Shown one piece after another: positions 7,691-16,548 of a DNA stretch of 64,000 nucleotides. Source of the stretch: Bradyrhizobium sp. CER78 (lineage in GTDB: Bacteria; Pseudomonadota; Alphaproteobacteria; Rhizobiales; Xanthobacteraceae); assembly GCF_029846235.1 (NCBI RefSeq), contig NZ_JARVWP010000006.1:1-64000 (forward strand), in the 5' to 3' direction. The translations under genes and the position numbers were made by a program. The notes under the pieces are model-generated. The model was not told the DNA's origin. It searched no databases and saw only the letters and a list, made by a program, of their open reading frames with translations. Position 1 is the stretch's first letter. Each line of letters begins with the position of its first letter.

Positions 7691-9736
7691 ATGACCGCAC
7701 CTTACGCCCCGCAAATGGCCCTTTACCGCGATTGGCTGAAGGAGACCCGCGGCCTTGCGTTTGCGGATTTCGAGGCGATGCGGCGCTGGTCGGTCACCGA
7801 TATCGACGCCTTCTGGCAGAGCGTCTGGGATTATTTCGACCTCCGTTCGCCCACACCGCATAGCGCGGTGCTGGCCGAACGCAAGATGCCGGGCGCGGTG
7901 TGGTTTCCCGGCGCCTCGGTGAACTATGCGCACCAGGTCTTCCGCCATGTCGCGCCGGCGCATGCCGCCGGCCTGCCGGCCCTGATTGCAAGCGGCGAAG
8001 ACGGCAGACTGTCGGAGACGAGCTGGCCCGAGCTGCGGCGCCAATCGGCGGCGCTGGCGCTGCATCTGAAGGCCAAGGGCGTGCGCGCCGGCGACCGCGT
8101 CGCCGCGTACTTGCCGAACATCCCGGAGACCATCATCGCGTTTCTTGCGACCGCGAGCCTGGGCGCGATCTGGAGCGTCTGCGCGCCCGACATGGCGGCA
8201 CCTGCGGTGATCGACCGCTTCAAGCAGATCGAGCCGAAGGTGCTGATCGCCTGCGATGCCGTGACCTATGCGGGCCGCCGCCACGACCGGCAAGGCGTGA
8301 TCGAGGAGTTGCGGCGCGCGCTGCCGACGGTCGAGCATGTCATCCTGCACAGCGACGCGGCACCGTCAGAGACACGGCTGTCATCCATCCTCGCCGGCCA
8401 GGGCACCGAGATCGACGCCTTCGAGCCGGAATGGCTGCCGTTCGATCACCCGCTCTGGATCGTCTATTCCTCAGGGACCACGGGATTGCCGAAGCCGATC
8501 CTGCACAGCCATGGCGGCATCATCGTCGTGGCGCTGCCGCTCTCGACGCTGCACAACGACATCGGCTGCAGCTACCACCCGAACTCGTTCGGCGAACGCT
8601 TCCACTGGTACTCGTCGACCGGCTGGATCATGTGGAATTGCCAGGCCAACGGCCTGCTCAACGGCACCACCTGCTGCATCTTCGACGGCAGTCCCGGCGG
8701 CACCAAGGACAAGCCGGACTGGACCACGCTGTGGCGCTTCGTCGCCGACGCCAAGGCGACCTTCTTCGGCGCAGGCGCGGCGTTCTTCGCCAATTGCACC
8801 AAGGCCGAGATCGATCTCGCCGCCGTCGGCGACCTCTCACGCCTGCGCGCGCTCGGCTCGACCGGCTCGCCGCTCTCAGCCGACACGCAAGCCTGGTTCA
8901 ACGAGCGCTTCGCCGCGCTGTCGAAGCGCAACGGCAACGCCGCGCAGGCCGACATGTGGTGGGCCAATATTTCCGGCGGCACCGATTTCGCCGGCGCCTT
9001 CATCGGCGGCAATTGCGAATTGCCGCAGACGCCCGGCATCATGCAATGCCGCCTGCTCGGTTGCGCGGTGGAGGCGTTCGACGAGCAGGGCCGCGCCGTG
9101 ATCGACGAGGTCGGTGAGCTCGTCTGCACCGAGCCGCTGCCTTCGATGCCGCTCCGCTTCTGGAACGACCCCGGCAATGCGCGTTATCTGTCGAGCTATT
9201 TCGAGACCTATCCCGACAATTTCGACGGCAGCGGCCGCGGCCCGGTGTGGCGGCATGGCGACTGGCTCAAGGTCAACCCCGACGGCTCCTGCGTGATCTA
9301 TGGCCGCAGCGACGCCACCATCAATCGCCATGGCCTGCGGATGGGCACCAGCGAGCTCTATTCCGCGATCGAGGCGCTGCCGGAAGTGCTGGATTCGATG
9401 GTCGTCGACCTCGAATATCTCGGCCGCGACAGCTACATGCCGCTGTTCGTGGTGCTGCGCGAGGGCGTCACCTTCGATGCCGCGATGAAGACGAAGATCA
9501 ACAAGGCGGTTGAAGCCGGGCTGTCGCGCCGCTTCCTGCCCAACGACATCTTCGTGGTGGCGGAGATTCCGCGCACGCTGTCCGGCAAGAAGCAGGAGCT
9601 GCCAGTCAAGAAGCTGCTGCTCGGCCACCCCGTGGAGAAGGTCATCAACCGGGATGCGATGGCCAATCCCGGTTGCCTCGACTGGTATCTCGACTTTGCC
9701 AGGACCTATCTGAGCAAGCAGGCCGGCGCGGCATGA
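7691..9736 (+). CDS. aacS: Acetoacetyl-CoA synthetase
   Basis: Cytoplasmic ATP-dependent ligase making acetoacetyl-CoA from acetoacetate and CoA (EC 6.2.1.16). This lets the cell reuse ketone bodies and PHB breakdown products. The 681 residues match the family length. The N-terminal block (YRDWLKETRGLAFADFEAMRRWS, then the FWQSVWDYFD segment) is specific to acetoacetyl-CoA synthetases among AMP-binding enzymes. The adenylation motif YSSGTTGLPKPILHSHGG and the C-terminal LSGKKQELPVKKL, which holds the catalytic Lys, are present. The start has GGAAA upstream. It is followed by a convergent LysR gene, so it is probably a single-gene unit. Confidence 0.93.
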   Translation: MTAPYAPQMALYRDWLKETRGLAFADFEAMRRWSVTDIDAFWQSVWDYFDLRSPTPHSAVLAERKMPGAVWFPGASVNYAHQVFRHVAPAHAAGLPALIASGEDGRLSETSWPELRRQSAALALHLKAKGVRAGDRVAAYLPNIPETIIAFLATASLGAIWSVCAPDMAAPAVIDRFKQIEPKVLIACDAVTYAGRRHDRQGVIEELRRALPTVEHVILHSDAAPSETRLSSILAGQGTEIDAFEPEWLPFDHPLWIVYSSGTTGLPKPILHSHGGIIVVALPLSTLHNDIGCSYHPNSFGERFHWYSSTGWIMWNCQANGLLNGTTCCIFDGSPGGTKDKPDWTTLWRFVADAKATFFGAGAAFFANCTKAEIDLAAVGDLSRLRALGSTGSPLSADTQAWFNERFAALSKRNGNAAQADMWWANISGGTDFAGAFIGGNCELPQTPGIMQCRLLGCAVEAFDEQGRAVIDEVGELVCTEPLPSMPLRFWNDPGNARYLSSYFETYPDNFDGSGRGPVWRHGDWLKVNPDGSCVIYGRSDATINRHGLRMGTSELYSAIEALPEVLDSMVVDLEYLGRDSYMPLFVVLREGVTFDAAMKTKINKAVEAGLSRRFLPNDIFVVAEIPRTLSGKKQELPVKKLLLGHPVEKVINRDAMANPGCLDWYLDFARTYLSKQAGAA

Positions 9737-9752
9737 GCGCTTGCGCCGGCTG

Positions 9753-10676
9753 CTAGCCCGACTTGCCCCGCCATGGCGGCGGCACCAGCGCGGCGCGCAG
9801 GTGCTCCACGAATGCCTGCGTGCGTCTGGCCCGTCCACTGCGGCCAGGATTGAGCAGCGCAACGATGTCGGCCGGTGGCAGGCGATGGCTCGGCAGCACA
9901 CGGACCAGCCGGCCGGCGTCGAGATCCTCGGCGACATCCCACTCCGACCTGACGATCAGGCCGTGATGCGCCAGCGCCCAGGCTTTCACGATCTCGCCGT
10001 CATTGCTCGACAGCACCGGCTCGATCCTGACGACGTCAGGCTCCGCCGCGGCACGCTTGCGGGAGAACCGCCAGAGCGTCACGTCCTCTTCGTTCTCACG
10101 CAACGCGATGCACTGATGCAAGCGCAGATCCTGCGGACGCGCCGGCATTCCCCAGCGCTTCAGATAGGCCGGCGAGGCGCAGAGATAACGCTCATTCGGG
10201 GCGAGACGCTGCAAACGAAGCGTGGAGTCCTTTAGCGTACCGATGTGAATCATCACGTCCCACGCGCTCATCGCGGCACGCCCCGGCCGATCGGACAGTT
10301 CGAGCTCGACCGACACCTCGGGATGACGTGATCGGAAGGCGGCAACGACCGGGGCGATGTAGCGGCGTCCGAAGCCGAGCGGCGCAAGGATCTTCAGATG
10401 GCCGGCGATGGTGCCGCGACGCGCCTGCAGTGCGTCGGTCAGCTCCGTCGCCTCGTCGAGCAGCGCGCCGCCGCGCAGCACCAGCAGCTCGCCCTCATCG
10501 GTCAGCGTCAGCCGCCGCGCCGAACGGCTGACCAGTTGAACACCCAGCCGCTGTTCCAGGCTCTGCAGCCGCTGCGAGACCGCTGACGGCGTCACGTCGA
10601 GCGCCCGCGCCGCGGCCGCGAGCGACCGGGCCGCAGCGATGGCTACGAAGAAGCGGATGTCGTCGGTCGAAATCAT
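9753..10676 (-). CDS. LysR-family transcriptional regulator
   Basis: A 307-residue LTTR. The N-terminal winged helix (FFVAIAAARSLAAAARALDV, TPSAVSQRLQSLEQRLG) is followed by a periplasmic-binding-protein-like effector domain from about residue 90. It is transcribed divergently from the amino-acid operon starting at 10749, with 72 bases between the starts. That is the usual layout for an LTTR controlling its neighbour; the inducer is probably a substrate of that operon (inference). The intergenic DNA is locally AT-rich. Confidence 0.9.
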   Translation of the reverse strand: MISTDDIRFFVAIAAARSLAAAARALDVTPSAVSQRLQSLEQRLGVQLVSRSARRLTLTDEGELLVLRGGALLDEATELTDALQARRGTIAGHLKILAPLGFGRRYIAPVVAAFRSRHPEVSVELELSDRPGRAAMSAWDVMIHIGTLKDSTLRLQRLAPNERYLCASPAYLKRWGMPARPQDLRLHQCIALRENEEDVTLWRFSRKRAAAEPDVVRIEPVLSSNDGEIVKAWALAHHGLIVRSEWDVAEDLDAGRLVRVLPSHRLPPADIVALLNPGRSGRARRTQAFVEHLRAALVPPPWRGKSG

Positions 10677-10748
10677 TAAGCCTAGACTTAATATAATAAT
10701 GACATTCGGTAAATTGTACTTAGTGCAGAAACGGCTAGTCTCGGCCGC

Positions 10749-11909
10749 ATGTCATCAGCTACTGTCCTGAACGCGCCGCATCCGCTCGCCGGGCTCGAGA
10801 CGCCCTGTCTCGTCCTCGATGAGGACCGGATGCTGCACAACATCGCCCGCCTGAAGACGCGGCTATCGCGGCTCGGCGTGCCGCTGCGCCCGCATCTGAA
10901 AACCGCAAAATCAATTCCGGCGGCGCGCGCCGTGATGGACGGCCCGAGCGGCCCGGCGGCGGTCTCCACGCTGCAAGAGGCCGAGGCGTTTGCCGCGGCA
11001 GGCGTGAAAGACATTCTCTATGCCGTCGGCATCGCACCACAGAAGCTCGATCGCGTTGCCGCGCTGCGGCGGCACAGCGTGGACCTGTCGGTGGTGCTCG
11101 ACAGCCTCGAGCAGGCTGCTGCCGTCACCACGATGGCGCGCGCAACGAACGACCGAATTCCCGTGCTGATCGAGATCGATTGCGACGGCCATCGCGCCGG
11201 CGTGAGTGCAAACGACCCGTTGCTGGTCGAGGTCGGCCGCGCGCTGCATCAAGGCGGCGCCGAATTGCGTGGCGTCATGGCGCATGCGGGCGAATCCTAT
11301 TCCTGCCGCAGCGTGGCGGCGCTCGAGCAGGCGGCCGAGCAGGAGCGCGCCGCCGCAGTCGCCTGCGCCGAGGCATTGCGCTCAGCCGGGCTGCCCTGCC
11401 CCGTGGTCAGCATCGGCTCGACGCCGACGGCGCATTTCGCGCACCGGCTCGATGGCGTCACCGAGGTGCGCGCCGGCGTCTTCGTGATGTTCGACCTGGT
11501 GATGGCCGGGATCGGGGTCTGCGCCATCGAAGACATTGCACTGTCGGTACTCGCGACGGTGATCGGCCATCGCGCCGATCGCGGCTGGACCTTCATCGAC
11601 GCGGGCTGGATGGCGCTGTCGCGCGATCGCGGTACCGCGAAGCAGCCGATCGATCAGGGCTACGGCATCGTCTGCGACATCGATGGTCGGCCCTTTCGCG
11701 ACCTGATCGTGTCCGAGACCAATCAAGAGCACGGCATCATCGCGCTTCGTCCCGGCAGCACCTCGCCGCAGGTGACGCTGCCGGTCGGCACGAAGGTGCG
11801 GATCCTGCCGAACCATGCCTGCGCGACCGGAGCGCAGCACGACCGTTATCATGTCGTCGCTGCCGGCTCCGGCACCGTCAGGCAATGGGAGCGGTTTCGC
11901 GGATGGTAG
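10749..11909 (+). CDS. D-threonine aldolase / D-serine dehydratase-like PLP enzyme (DSD1 family)
   Basis: A 386-residue fold-type III PLP enzyme (alanine-racemase-like N-terminal barrel plus C-terminal beta domain). RPHLKTAKS carries the PLP Lys (about residue 51). PNHACAT near the C-terminus supplies the His and Cys (about 356 and 358) that bind the metal in D-serine dehydratase and D-threonine aldolase. VLIEIDCDGHRAGV and VRAGVFVMFDLVMAG are family blocks. It probably cleaves or dehydrates a D-beta-hydroxy amino acid; which one is unknown. It is the first gene of an operon with a HAD hydrolase (17 bases on) and a threonine-synthase-like enzyme, facing a divergent LysR. Confidence 0.87.
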   Translation: MSSATVLNAPHPLAGLETPCLVLDEDRMLHNIARLKTRLSRLGVPLRPHLKTAKSIPAARAVMDGPSGPAAVSTLQEAEAFAAAGVKDILYAVGIAPQKLDRVAALRRHSVDLSVVLDSLEQAAAVTTMARATNDRIPVLIEIDCDGHRAGVSANDPLLVEVGRALHQGGAELRGVMAHAGESYSCRSVAALEQAAEQERAAAVACAEALRSAGLPCPVVSIGSTPTAHFAHRLDGVTEVRAGVFVMFDLVMAGIGVCAIEDIALSVLATVIGHRADRGWTFIDAGWMALSRDRGTAKQPIDQGYGIVCDIDGRPFRDLIVSETNQEHGIIALRPGSTSPQVTLPVGTKVRILPNHACATGAQHDRYHVVAAGSGTVRQWERFRGW

Positions 11910-11926
11910 GAGACGTAGCGCAGCCC

Positions 11927-12586
11927 ATGAAGCGAGCCTATGACGCCGTGTTGTTCGACCTCTTGACCGCCCTGCTCGACAGCTGGACGCTGTGGAACAA
12001 GGTCGCCGGCTCCGACGAGGCGGGGCTTCGCTGGCGCGCCGAGTATCTCAAGAACACCTATGCCACCGGGCGCTATCGTCCCTATGAGGATCTGGTGGGT
12101 GAAGCCGCGCGCAATGTCGGGCTGCCGGTCGAGCGCGCCGCCGAGCTTGGCGCACGCTATGCGGAGCTCGATCCCTGGCCCGAGGTTCGCGATGTCCTGC
12201 AAACGCTGCACGAGGCCGGTGTCGCACTCGGCGTCGTGACCAACTGCTCGGAGCGGCTCGGCCACATCGCCGCCGATCGCCTCGGTATTCCGCTCACGGT
12301 GTTCGTGACGGCGGAGCGCGCGGGCTACTACAAGCCGCAGCCGCAACCCTACCAGCTCGCGCTCGACGAATTGCCGGTCCCGACAAATCGATGCCTGTTC
12401 GTCGCGGGATCGGCCTATGATCTGTTCGGAACGGCACGTGTGCACTTGCCGACTTGGTGGCATAATCGAGCCGCAATGAACCTGCCGGAAGGGGCGCCCG
12501 CCCCGATCACGGTTCGTGACAGCCTTGCGACGCTCCCCGATTTCGTGCTTGGACGCAACGCGCCCGGCCCGCCCCTTGAGGACTGA
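11927..12586 (+). CDS. HAD-superfamily hydrolase
   Basis: A 219-residue cytoplasmic HAD enzyme. Motif I is FDLLTALLDS (nucleophile Asp11). The usual acid/base Asp two residues on is replaced by Leu, as in haloacid-dehalogenase-type members that do not act on phosphate esters. Motif II is VVTNCS, motif III is the Lys of YYKPQPQPY, and motif IV is VAGSAYDLFG, with one acidic residue rather than the usual DD pair. The start is uncertain: ATG at 11927 or, in frame, 11903. The 3' end lies six bases before the next gene, so the two are surely co-transcribed. Dehalogenase-like chemistry is possible; a phosphatase role is less likely given motif I. Confidence 0.8.
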   Translation: MKRAYDAVLFDLLTALLDSWTLWNKVAGSDEAGLRWRAEYLKNTYATGRYRPYEDLVGEAARNVGLPVERAAELGARYAELDPWPEVRDVLQTLHEAGVALGVVTNCSERLGHIAADRLGIPLTVFVTAERAGYYKPQPQPYQLALDELPVPTNRCLFVAGSAYDLFGTARVHLPTWWHNRAAMNLPEGAPAPITVRDSLATLPDFVLGRNAPGPPLED

Positions 12587-12592
12587 ATCGAG

Positions 12593-13723
12593 ATGCCTTC
12601 ACCCAGCTACGTCGACCCGCTGAACGGAAAGCTCTACCCGCTGGATATCCCGCGCTGGTGCTCCGACGAGGGCAAGCCGCTGCTCGTGACGCCGCTGCCC
12701 GGCATCTCCCGCGACGAGGTCGAGCGCGGGACGCGGTCGCTGTGGCGTTACCGCGCGGCGCTGCCGGTCGAGATCAGGCAACCGATCACGATGGGCGAAG
12801 GCTGCACGCCCGCCGTCGAGAAGGCGTGGGGCGATCTGCGACCGCATTTCAAGCTGGAATGGTTCAATCCGACCGCAAGCTTCAAGGATCGCGGCACCAC
12901 GGTGATGCTGTCGTTGCTGCGCCAGCTCGGTGTCGATGCCGTGCTGGAGGATAGCTCGGGGAATGGCGGCGCGTCCGTCTCGGCCTATGGCGCGGCGGGC
13001 GGCATGCGGGTGAAAATCCTGGCGCCGGCGACGACGTCGCCGATGAAGGTGGCGCAGATGCACGCTTTCGGCGCCGAGGTGCAGCTGGTGGAAGGGCCGC
13101 GCGAGGAATCCGAAGCAGAGGCGATCCGTCAGTCGAGGCAGATCTTCTACTCCAGCCACAACTGGCAGCCCTTCTTCCTGCAAGGCACGAAATCGCTGGC
13201 CTACGAGATCTGGGAAGATTTCGGCTTCACCGCGCCCGACAACGTCATCATGCCGGTCGGCGCCGGCAGCAGCCTGCTCGGTTGTTACATCGGCTTCAAG
13301 GAGCTGCTTGCGGCCGGGCAGATCAAGAAGTTGCCGCGGCTGTTCGGTGCACAACCGCTCAACTGCTCGCCAGTCGATGCCAGCTTCGCCGCCGGCGTCG
13401 ACACGCCGGTCGATCGCGCGGTCCGCAAGACCATCGCGGAGGGCACCGCGATCAAGTATCCGCTGCGGCTGAAGCAGATGATCGCGGCGCTGAAGGAGAG
13501 CGGCGGCGGCACGGTCGCAATTCCGGAGGACGGCATCATCGCCGCATTGAAGCGGCTGGCGTTGACCGGCCTGTTCGTCGAACCGACCTCGGCCTCGGCC
13601 GCCGCCGCGCTCGACGTGCTGAAGGACCGCGGCGCGATCCGGCCGGCGGAGCGCACCGTCGTCATCATCAGCGGCACCGGGATCAAGGCCGCAGGGCTGA
13701 TCACCGAGTTGCTGGGCAGCTAG
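12593..13723 (+). CDS. Threonine-synthase-like PLP-dependent enzyme
   Basis: A 376-residue fold-type II PLP enzyme. FNPTASFKDRG carries the PLP Lys (about residue 98), DSSGNGGASVSAYGA binds the phosphate, and VEPTSASAAAAL and ISGTGIKA close the site. The nearest known group is threonine synthase (phosphohomoserine to threonine). But the gene sits in a catabolic-looking operon with a D-threonine-aldolase-like enzyme and a HAD hydrolase, away from thrA/thrB, so it may be a paralogue doing beta- or gamma-elimination on another substrate. It ends directly against the convergent glycosyltransferase gene with no gap. Confidence 0.85.
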   Translation: MPSPSYVDPLNGKLYPLDIPRWCSDEGKPLLVTPLPGISRDEVERGTRSLWRYRAALPVEIRQPITMGEGCTPAVEKAWGDLRPHFKLEWFNPTASFKDRGTTVMLSLLRQLGVDAVLEDSSGNGGASVSAYGAAGGMRVKILAPATTSPMKVAQMHAFGAEVQLVEGPREESEAEAIRQSRQIFYSSHNWQPFFLQGTKSLAYEIWEDFGFTAPDNVIMPVGAGSSLLGCYIGFKELLAAGQIKKLPRLFGAQPLNCSPVDASFAAGVDTPVDRAVRKTIAEGTAIKYPLRLKQMIAALKESGGGTVAIPEDGIIAALKRLALTGLFVEPTSASAAAALDVLKDRGAIRPAERTVVIISGTGIKAAGLITELLGS

Positions 13724-14758
13724 TCAGCCTGCAATCGCTGCGGCGGCGAGCGCCGGCGCGGCGTGCGCCCGCCCGATATTGTCGAGGAACTGGCGCACGC
13801 TTTCCTGCCAGGTAAAGGTCAAAGCGTGGGCGCGGCATTTCTCGCGCGGCACGCGCAGCGCACCGAGCGCCGCGCGGCGCAGATCGTGATCGAGACATCC
13901 GCAGCCTGATTTGCCGATCACGTCGAGCGGCCCCATCACCGGGAACGCCGCGACCGGCACGCCGCAGGCCAGCGCCTCGAGCAGCACCATCCCGAACGTA
14001 TCGGTCAGGCTTGGAAACACCATGACGTCAGCCGACGCATAGACATCGGCGAGCGCCCGTCCCGTCCGCGTGCCGAGGAAATGAACCTGCGGAAACCTGG
14101 CCTGCAGGCTGCTGCGCAGCGGTCCATCCCCGACCACGACTTTCGAACCCGGCAAATCGAGACCGAGAAAGGCATCGAGGTTCTTCTCGACCGCAATGCG
14201 GCCGACATAGAGGAACACCGGTGCCGGGAAAGCGAGCGGCCGCTCCGTGCGGGGGCAGAACAGCTCGGCATCGACGCCACGCGACCACGGCATCAACTTA
14301 CGGAAGCCATGGGCTTTCAGCGCCTGCTCGAGCGACGGCGAGCCGACCATGATGCCGTCGCCACCATTATGGAAGCGGCGCAGCGCCGCGTAGCTCCACC
14401 GCAGCGGCACCGGCACCCGCGCGGCGAGGTATTCGGGAAAGCGGGTGTGGTAGCTGGTCGTGAACGGATAGCCGCGCGTCCGGCAGACATGGCGGCTGAT
14501 CCAGCCGATCGGACCCTCGGTCGCAATGTGCACCGAGTCCGGGCGCGCTGCGTCGATCGCGCGCGCGATGCGTCCGATCGACGGCAGCGCGAGCCGGATC
14601 TCCGGATAGCCCGGCAACGGCATGGTGCGGAAATCGGCCGGCGTGAGAAAGCTGATCTCCGCACCAAGCGACGGCGCTTCGCTGGCGAGATACTCGAGCG
14701 AGCGGACCACACCATTGATCTGCGGACGCCAGGCGTCGGTCGCCACCAGGACACGCAT
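13724..14758 (-). CDS. Family 4 glycosyltransferase (GT4)
   Basis: A 344-residue retaining glycosyltransferase of GT-B fold. The N-terminal MRVLVATDAWRPQINGVVRS is typical of the group related to GDP-mannose-dependent alpha-mannosyl- and lipid glycosyltransferases. The C-terminal block FPSLTDTFGMVLLEALACGVPV contains the nucleotide-sugar-binding Glu motif. The start at 14758 overlaps the stop of the upstream gene by one base (TGATG), so translation is coupled. Last of a four-gene operon with an LpxH-like phosphatase, a DedA protein and a PmtA-like methyltransferase; I infer a membrane glycolipid product. Confidence 0.88.
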   Translation of the reverse strand: MRVLVATDAWRPQINGVVRSLEYLASEAPSLGAEISFLTPADFRTMPLPGYPEIRLALPSIGRIARAIDAARPDSVHIATEGPIGWISRHVCRTRGYPFTTSYHTRFPEYLAARVPVPLRWSYAALRRFHNGGDGIMVGSPSLEQALKAHGFRKLMPWSRGVDAELFCPRTERPLAFPAPVFLYVGRIAVEKNLDAFLGLDLPGSKVVVGDGPLRSSLQARFPQVHFLGTRTGRALADVYASADVMVFPSLTDTFGMVLLEALACGVPVAAFPVMGPLDVIGKSGCGCLDHDLRRAALGALRVPREKCRAHALTFTWQESVRQFLDNIGRAHAAPALAAAAIAG

Positions 14759-15882
14759 CAGGCGACCGCCTCCGCGAGCGGCGCGAAGCCAGCCGCGTTC
14801 GACGCCGGCTGCGGATCCGTCCATCGGACGATTTCGAACTGCCCGTCATAGCGCTCGACCACGCCCGTGCAGGACTCCACCCAATCTCCGGTATTGATGT
14901 AGCGCACGCCGAAATCATCGTGCATCGCCGCGTGGTGGATATGACCGCAGATCACGCCCTGAACGTTGCGGCGCCTGGCCTCGGAGGACAGCACCTCCTC
15001 GAACCGGCCGATATGGTTGACCGCATTCTTGACCCGCAACTTGGCCCAGGACGAGAACGACCAATAGCCGAACCCGAATTGGCGCCTGATCCGGTTGAGC
15101 CAGACATTGGACGCCAGCGCGGCCCGGTAGCCGACATCACCGATCAGCGCGAGCCATCGCGCATGCCGCACCACGAGATCGAAATGATCACCGTGAACGA
15201 CGAGGTAGTCGCGGCCGTCGAGACCACGATGGATCGCGCGTTCGACCACCTCGACGCCGCCGAACGCCGCACCGGCATAGTCACGCAGGAATTCGTCGTG
15301 ATTGCCGGGTATGTAGACCAGGCGCCGGCCCCGCTGCGCGAGCTCGATCAGCTCCCGCACGACGGCATTGTGCGCCGTGGGCCAGTACCAGCTCGACCGC
15401 AGGCACCAGCCGTCGACGATGTCGCCCACCAGGAACACGGTTTCGGCATCGTGGTGCCGAAGAAAGTCGATCAGCCGCTCGGCCTGGCACCCTCTGGTTC
15501 CGAGATGGACGTCGGAGATGAACAGGCTTCTGACCTTGACGACATGCCGCGACGAGAGCCGCACTGCGCCGGCGCGATCGTCGCGTACCGGAAGCCAGAC
15601 ATCTCGATCGGCCTCGCTGCCGTCGCGCCGGAATGCTGTCGCCATGGCCTCGGCCAATCCAGCGAGAACCCTGGTGACATCGCGGCTGGCGCATCGCCGG
15701 AAGATCGAACGATGCCAATAGATGCCTGCCACGAGCACCAGCAGCGCGAACTCGGCCGCGCGATATCGCCCGCCGGATGCCGCGACGCCGAACTGATAGC
15801 TCGCAGCCAGCACCAGCAGCGCGGCGGCGGCGCATTCGAGGGTATGCGAGCTCGGCCGCAAGCGGGACAACAGGACTCTCAT
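14758..15882 (-). CDS. LpxH-like metallophosphatase with N-terminal membrane extension
   Basis: A 374-residue protein. From about residue 115 it is a calcineurin-type phosphoesterase of the UDP-2,3-diacylglucosamine diphosphatase family: SDVHLGT (Asp124, His126), GDIVDGW, GNHDE, HGDHFD, CGHIHHA, i.e. all metal ligands. About 113 residues precede it with two hydrophobic helices (near 17-35 and 44-58), unlike ordinary LpxH, which is about 240-280 residues. The start at 15882 is supported by a four-base ATGA overlap with the upstream DedA gene; an internal GTG near Val114-115 could give an unextended form. Alphaproteobacteria normally make lipid A with LpxI, so this may act on another nucleotide-lipid (inference). 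Confidence 0.83.
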   Translation of the reverse strand: MRVLLSRLRPSSHTLECAAAALLVLAASYQFGVAASGGRYRAAEFALLVLVAGIYWHRSIFRRCASRDVTRVLAGLAEAMATAFRRDGSEADRDVWLPVRDDRAGAVRLSSRHVVKVRSLFISDVHLGTRGCQAERLIDFLRHHDAETVFLVGDIVDGWCLRSSWYWPTAHNAVVRELIELAQRGRRLVYIPGNHDEFLRDYAGAAFGGVEVVERAIHRGLDGRDYLVVHGDHFDLVVRHARWLALIGDVGYRAALASNVWLNRIRRQFGFGYWSFSSWAKLRVKNAVNHIGRFEEVLSSEARRRNVQGVICGHIHHAAMHDDFGVRYINTGDWVESCTGVVERYDGQFEIVRWTDPQPASNAAGFAPLAEAVA

Positions 15883-16538
15883 GCGCCTTCCTCCACCGGC
15901 AAGCGCGAGGGCAGCGCGAGCGGCTTCGCGAAAGGCCGCGGCGCGAGCGAGCGCTTGTAGAAGCGGAAGCCGAGGAAGAGCGCGACCTCCACGGCGATCA
16001 GGACGACCACCACCCGGAAGCCGAGGCTGACCGGATCATGACCGCTGCCGCGCAGCGCATAGCCCAGCGTGAGGAACGGCATGTTCCAGATCACGGTGCC
16101 GATCGCCGTCGCCATCACGAAGGCGCGCGGCTCCAGCCGCAACACGCCGGCGGGCAGCGCCAGATAGATCCGCACCGTGGGCAGGGTCTGGCCGATCAGC
16201 GTCACCCAGAAATGATTGCCGCGATAGGCGTCGGTGAGCTGCTGGTAGAGCGAGGGCCGCAGCAGCACGAACTTGCCGTAGCGCGTCACCAGCGCTTCGA
16301 TGCGCCGCGAGCCGAGCGCGCGCCCGAGCCCGTACCAGCCGATCGCACCGACGACGGAGCCTGCGCTGGTCGCGAGGATGGTCATCGTGAGCGTCGTGCC
16401 GTCGGAGACTGTCAGCCCGAGCAGCATCAGCAGCACGTAGGACGGCAGTAGCGGGATGAACTTCTCGGCGACGGCAAGGCAGCCAACGCCCACCAGGCCG
16501 AAGTGCAGGAACATTGCAATCGTGCTCGACGTGTCCAT
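15879..16538 (-). CDS. DedA-family membrane protein
   Basis: A 219-residue integral membrane protein of the DedA/SNARE-associated (VTT) family, which includes phospholipid flippases. Hydrophobic segments lie near residues 10-40, 55-75, 120-165 and 180-200. The VAEKFIPLLPSYVLLMLLG and IGQTLPTVRIYLALPAGVLR blocks match the conserved E...P and R...P re-entrant loops. The start at 16538 was taken over a longer frame (to 16733) because the added residues are basic and low-complexity and overlap the upstream gene. It sits ten bases after the methyltransferase stop and overlaps the LpxH-like start by four bases. Confidence 0.87.
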   Translation of the reverse strand: MDTSSTIAMFLHFGLVGVGCLAVAEKFIPLLPSYVLLMLLGLTVSDGTTLTMTILATSAGSVVGAIGWYGLGRALGSRRIEALVTRYGKFVLLRPSLYQQLTDAYRGNHFWVTLIGQTLPTVRIYLALPAGVLRLEPRAFVMATAIGTVIWNMPFLTLGYALRGSGHDPVSLGFRVVVVLIAVEVALFLGFRFYKRSLAPRPFAKPLALPSRLPVEEGA

Positions 16539-16548
16539 GGCGCCTCGA

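Noticed and set aside
11180..11926. Upstream part of the long frame that contains the HAD gene
   Set aside because: It overlaps the D-threonine-aldolase-like gene in another frame and reads as Arg-rich nonsense; only the part from 11927 is real.
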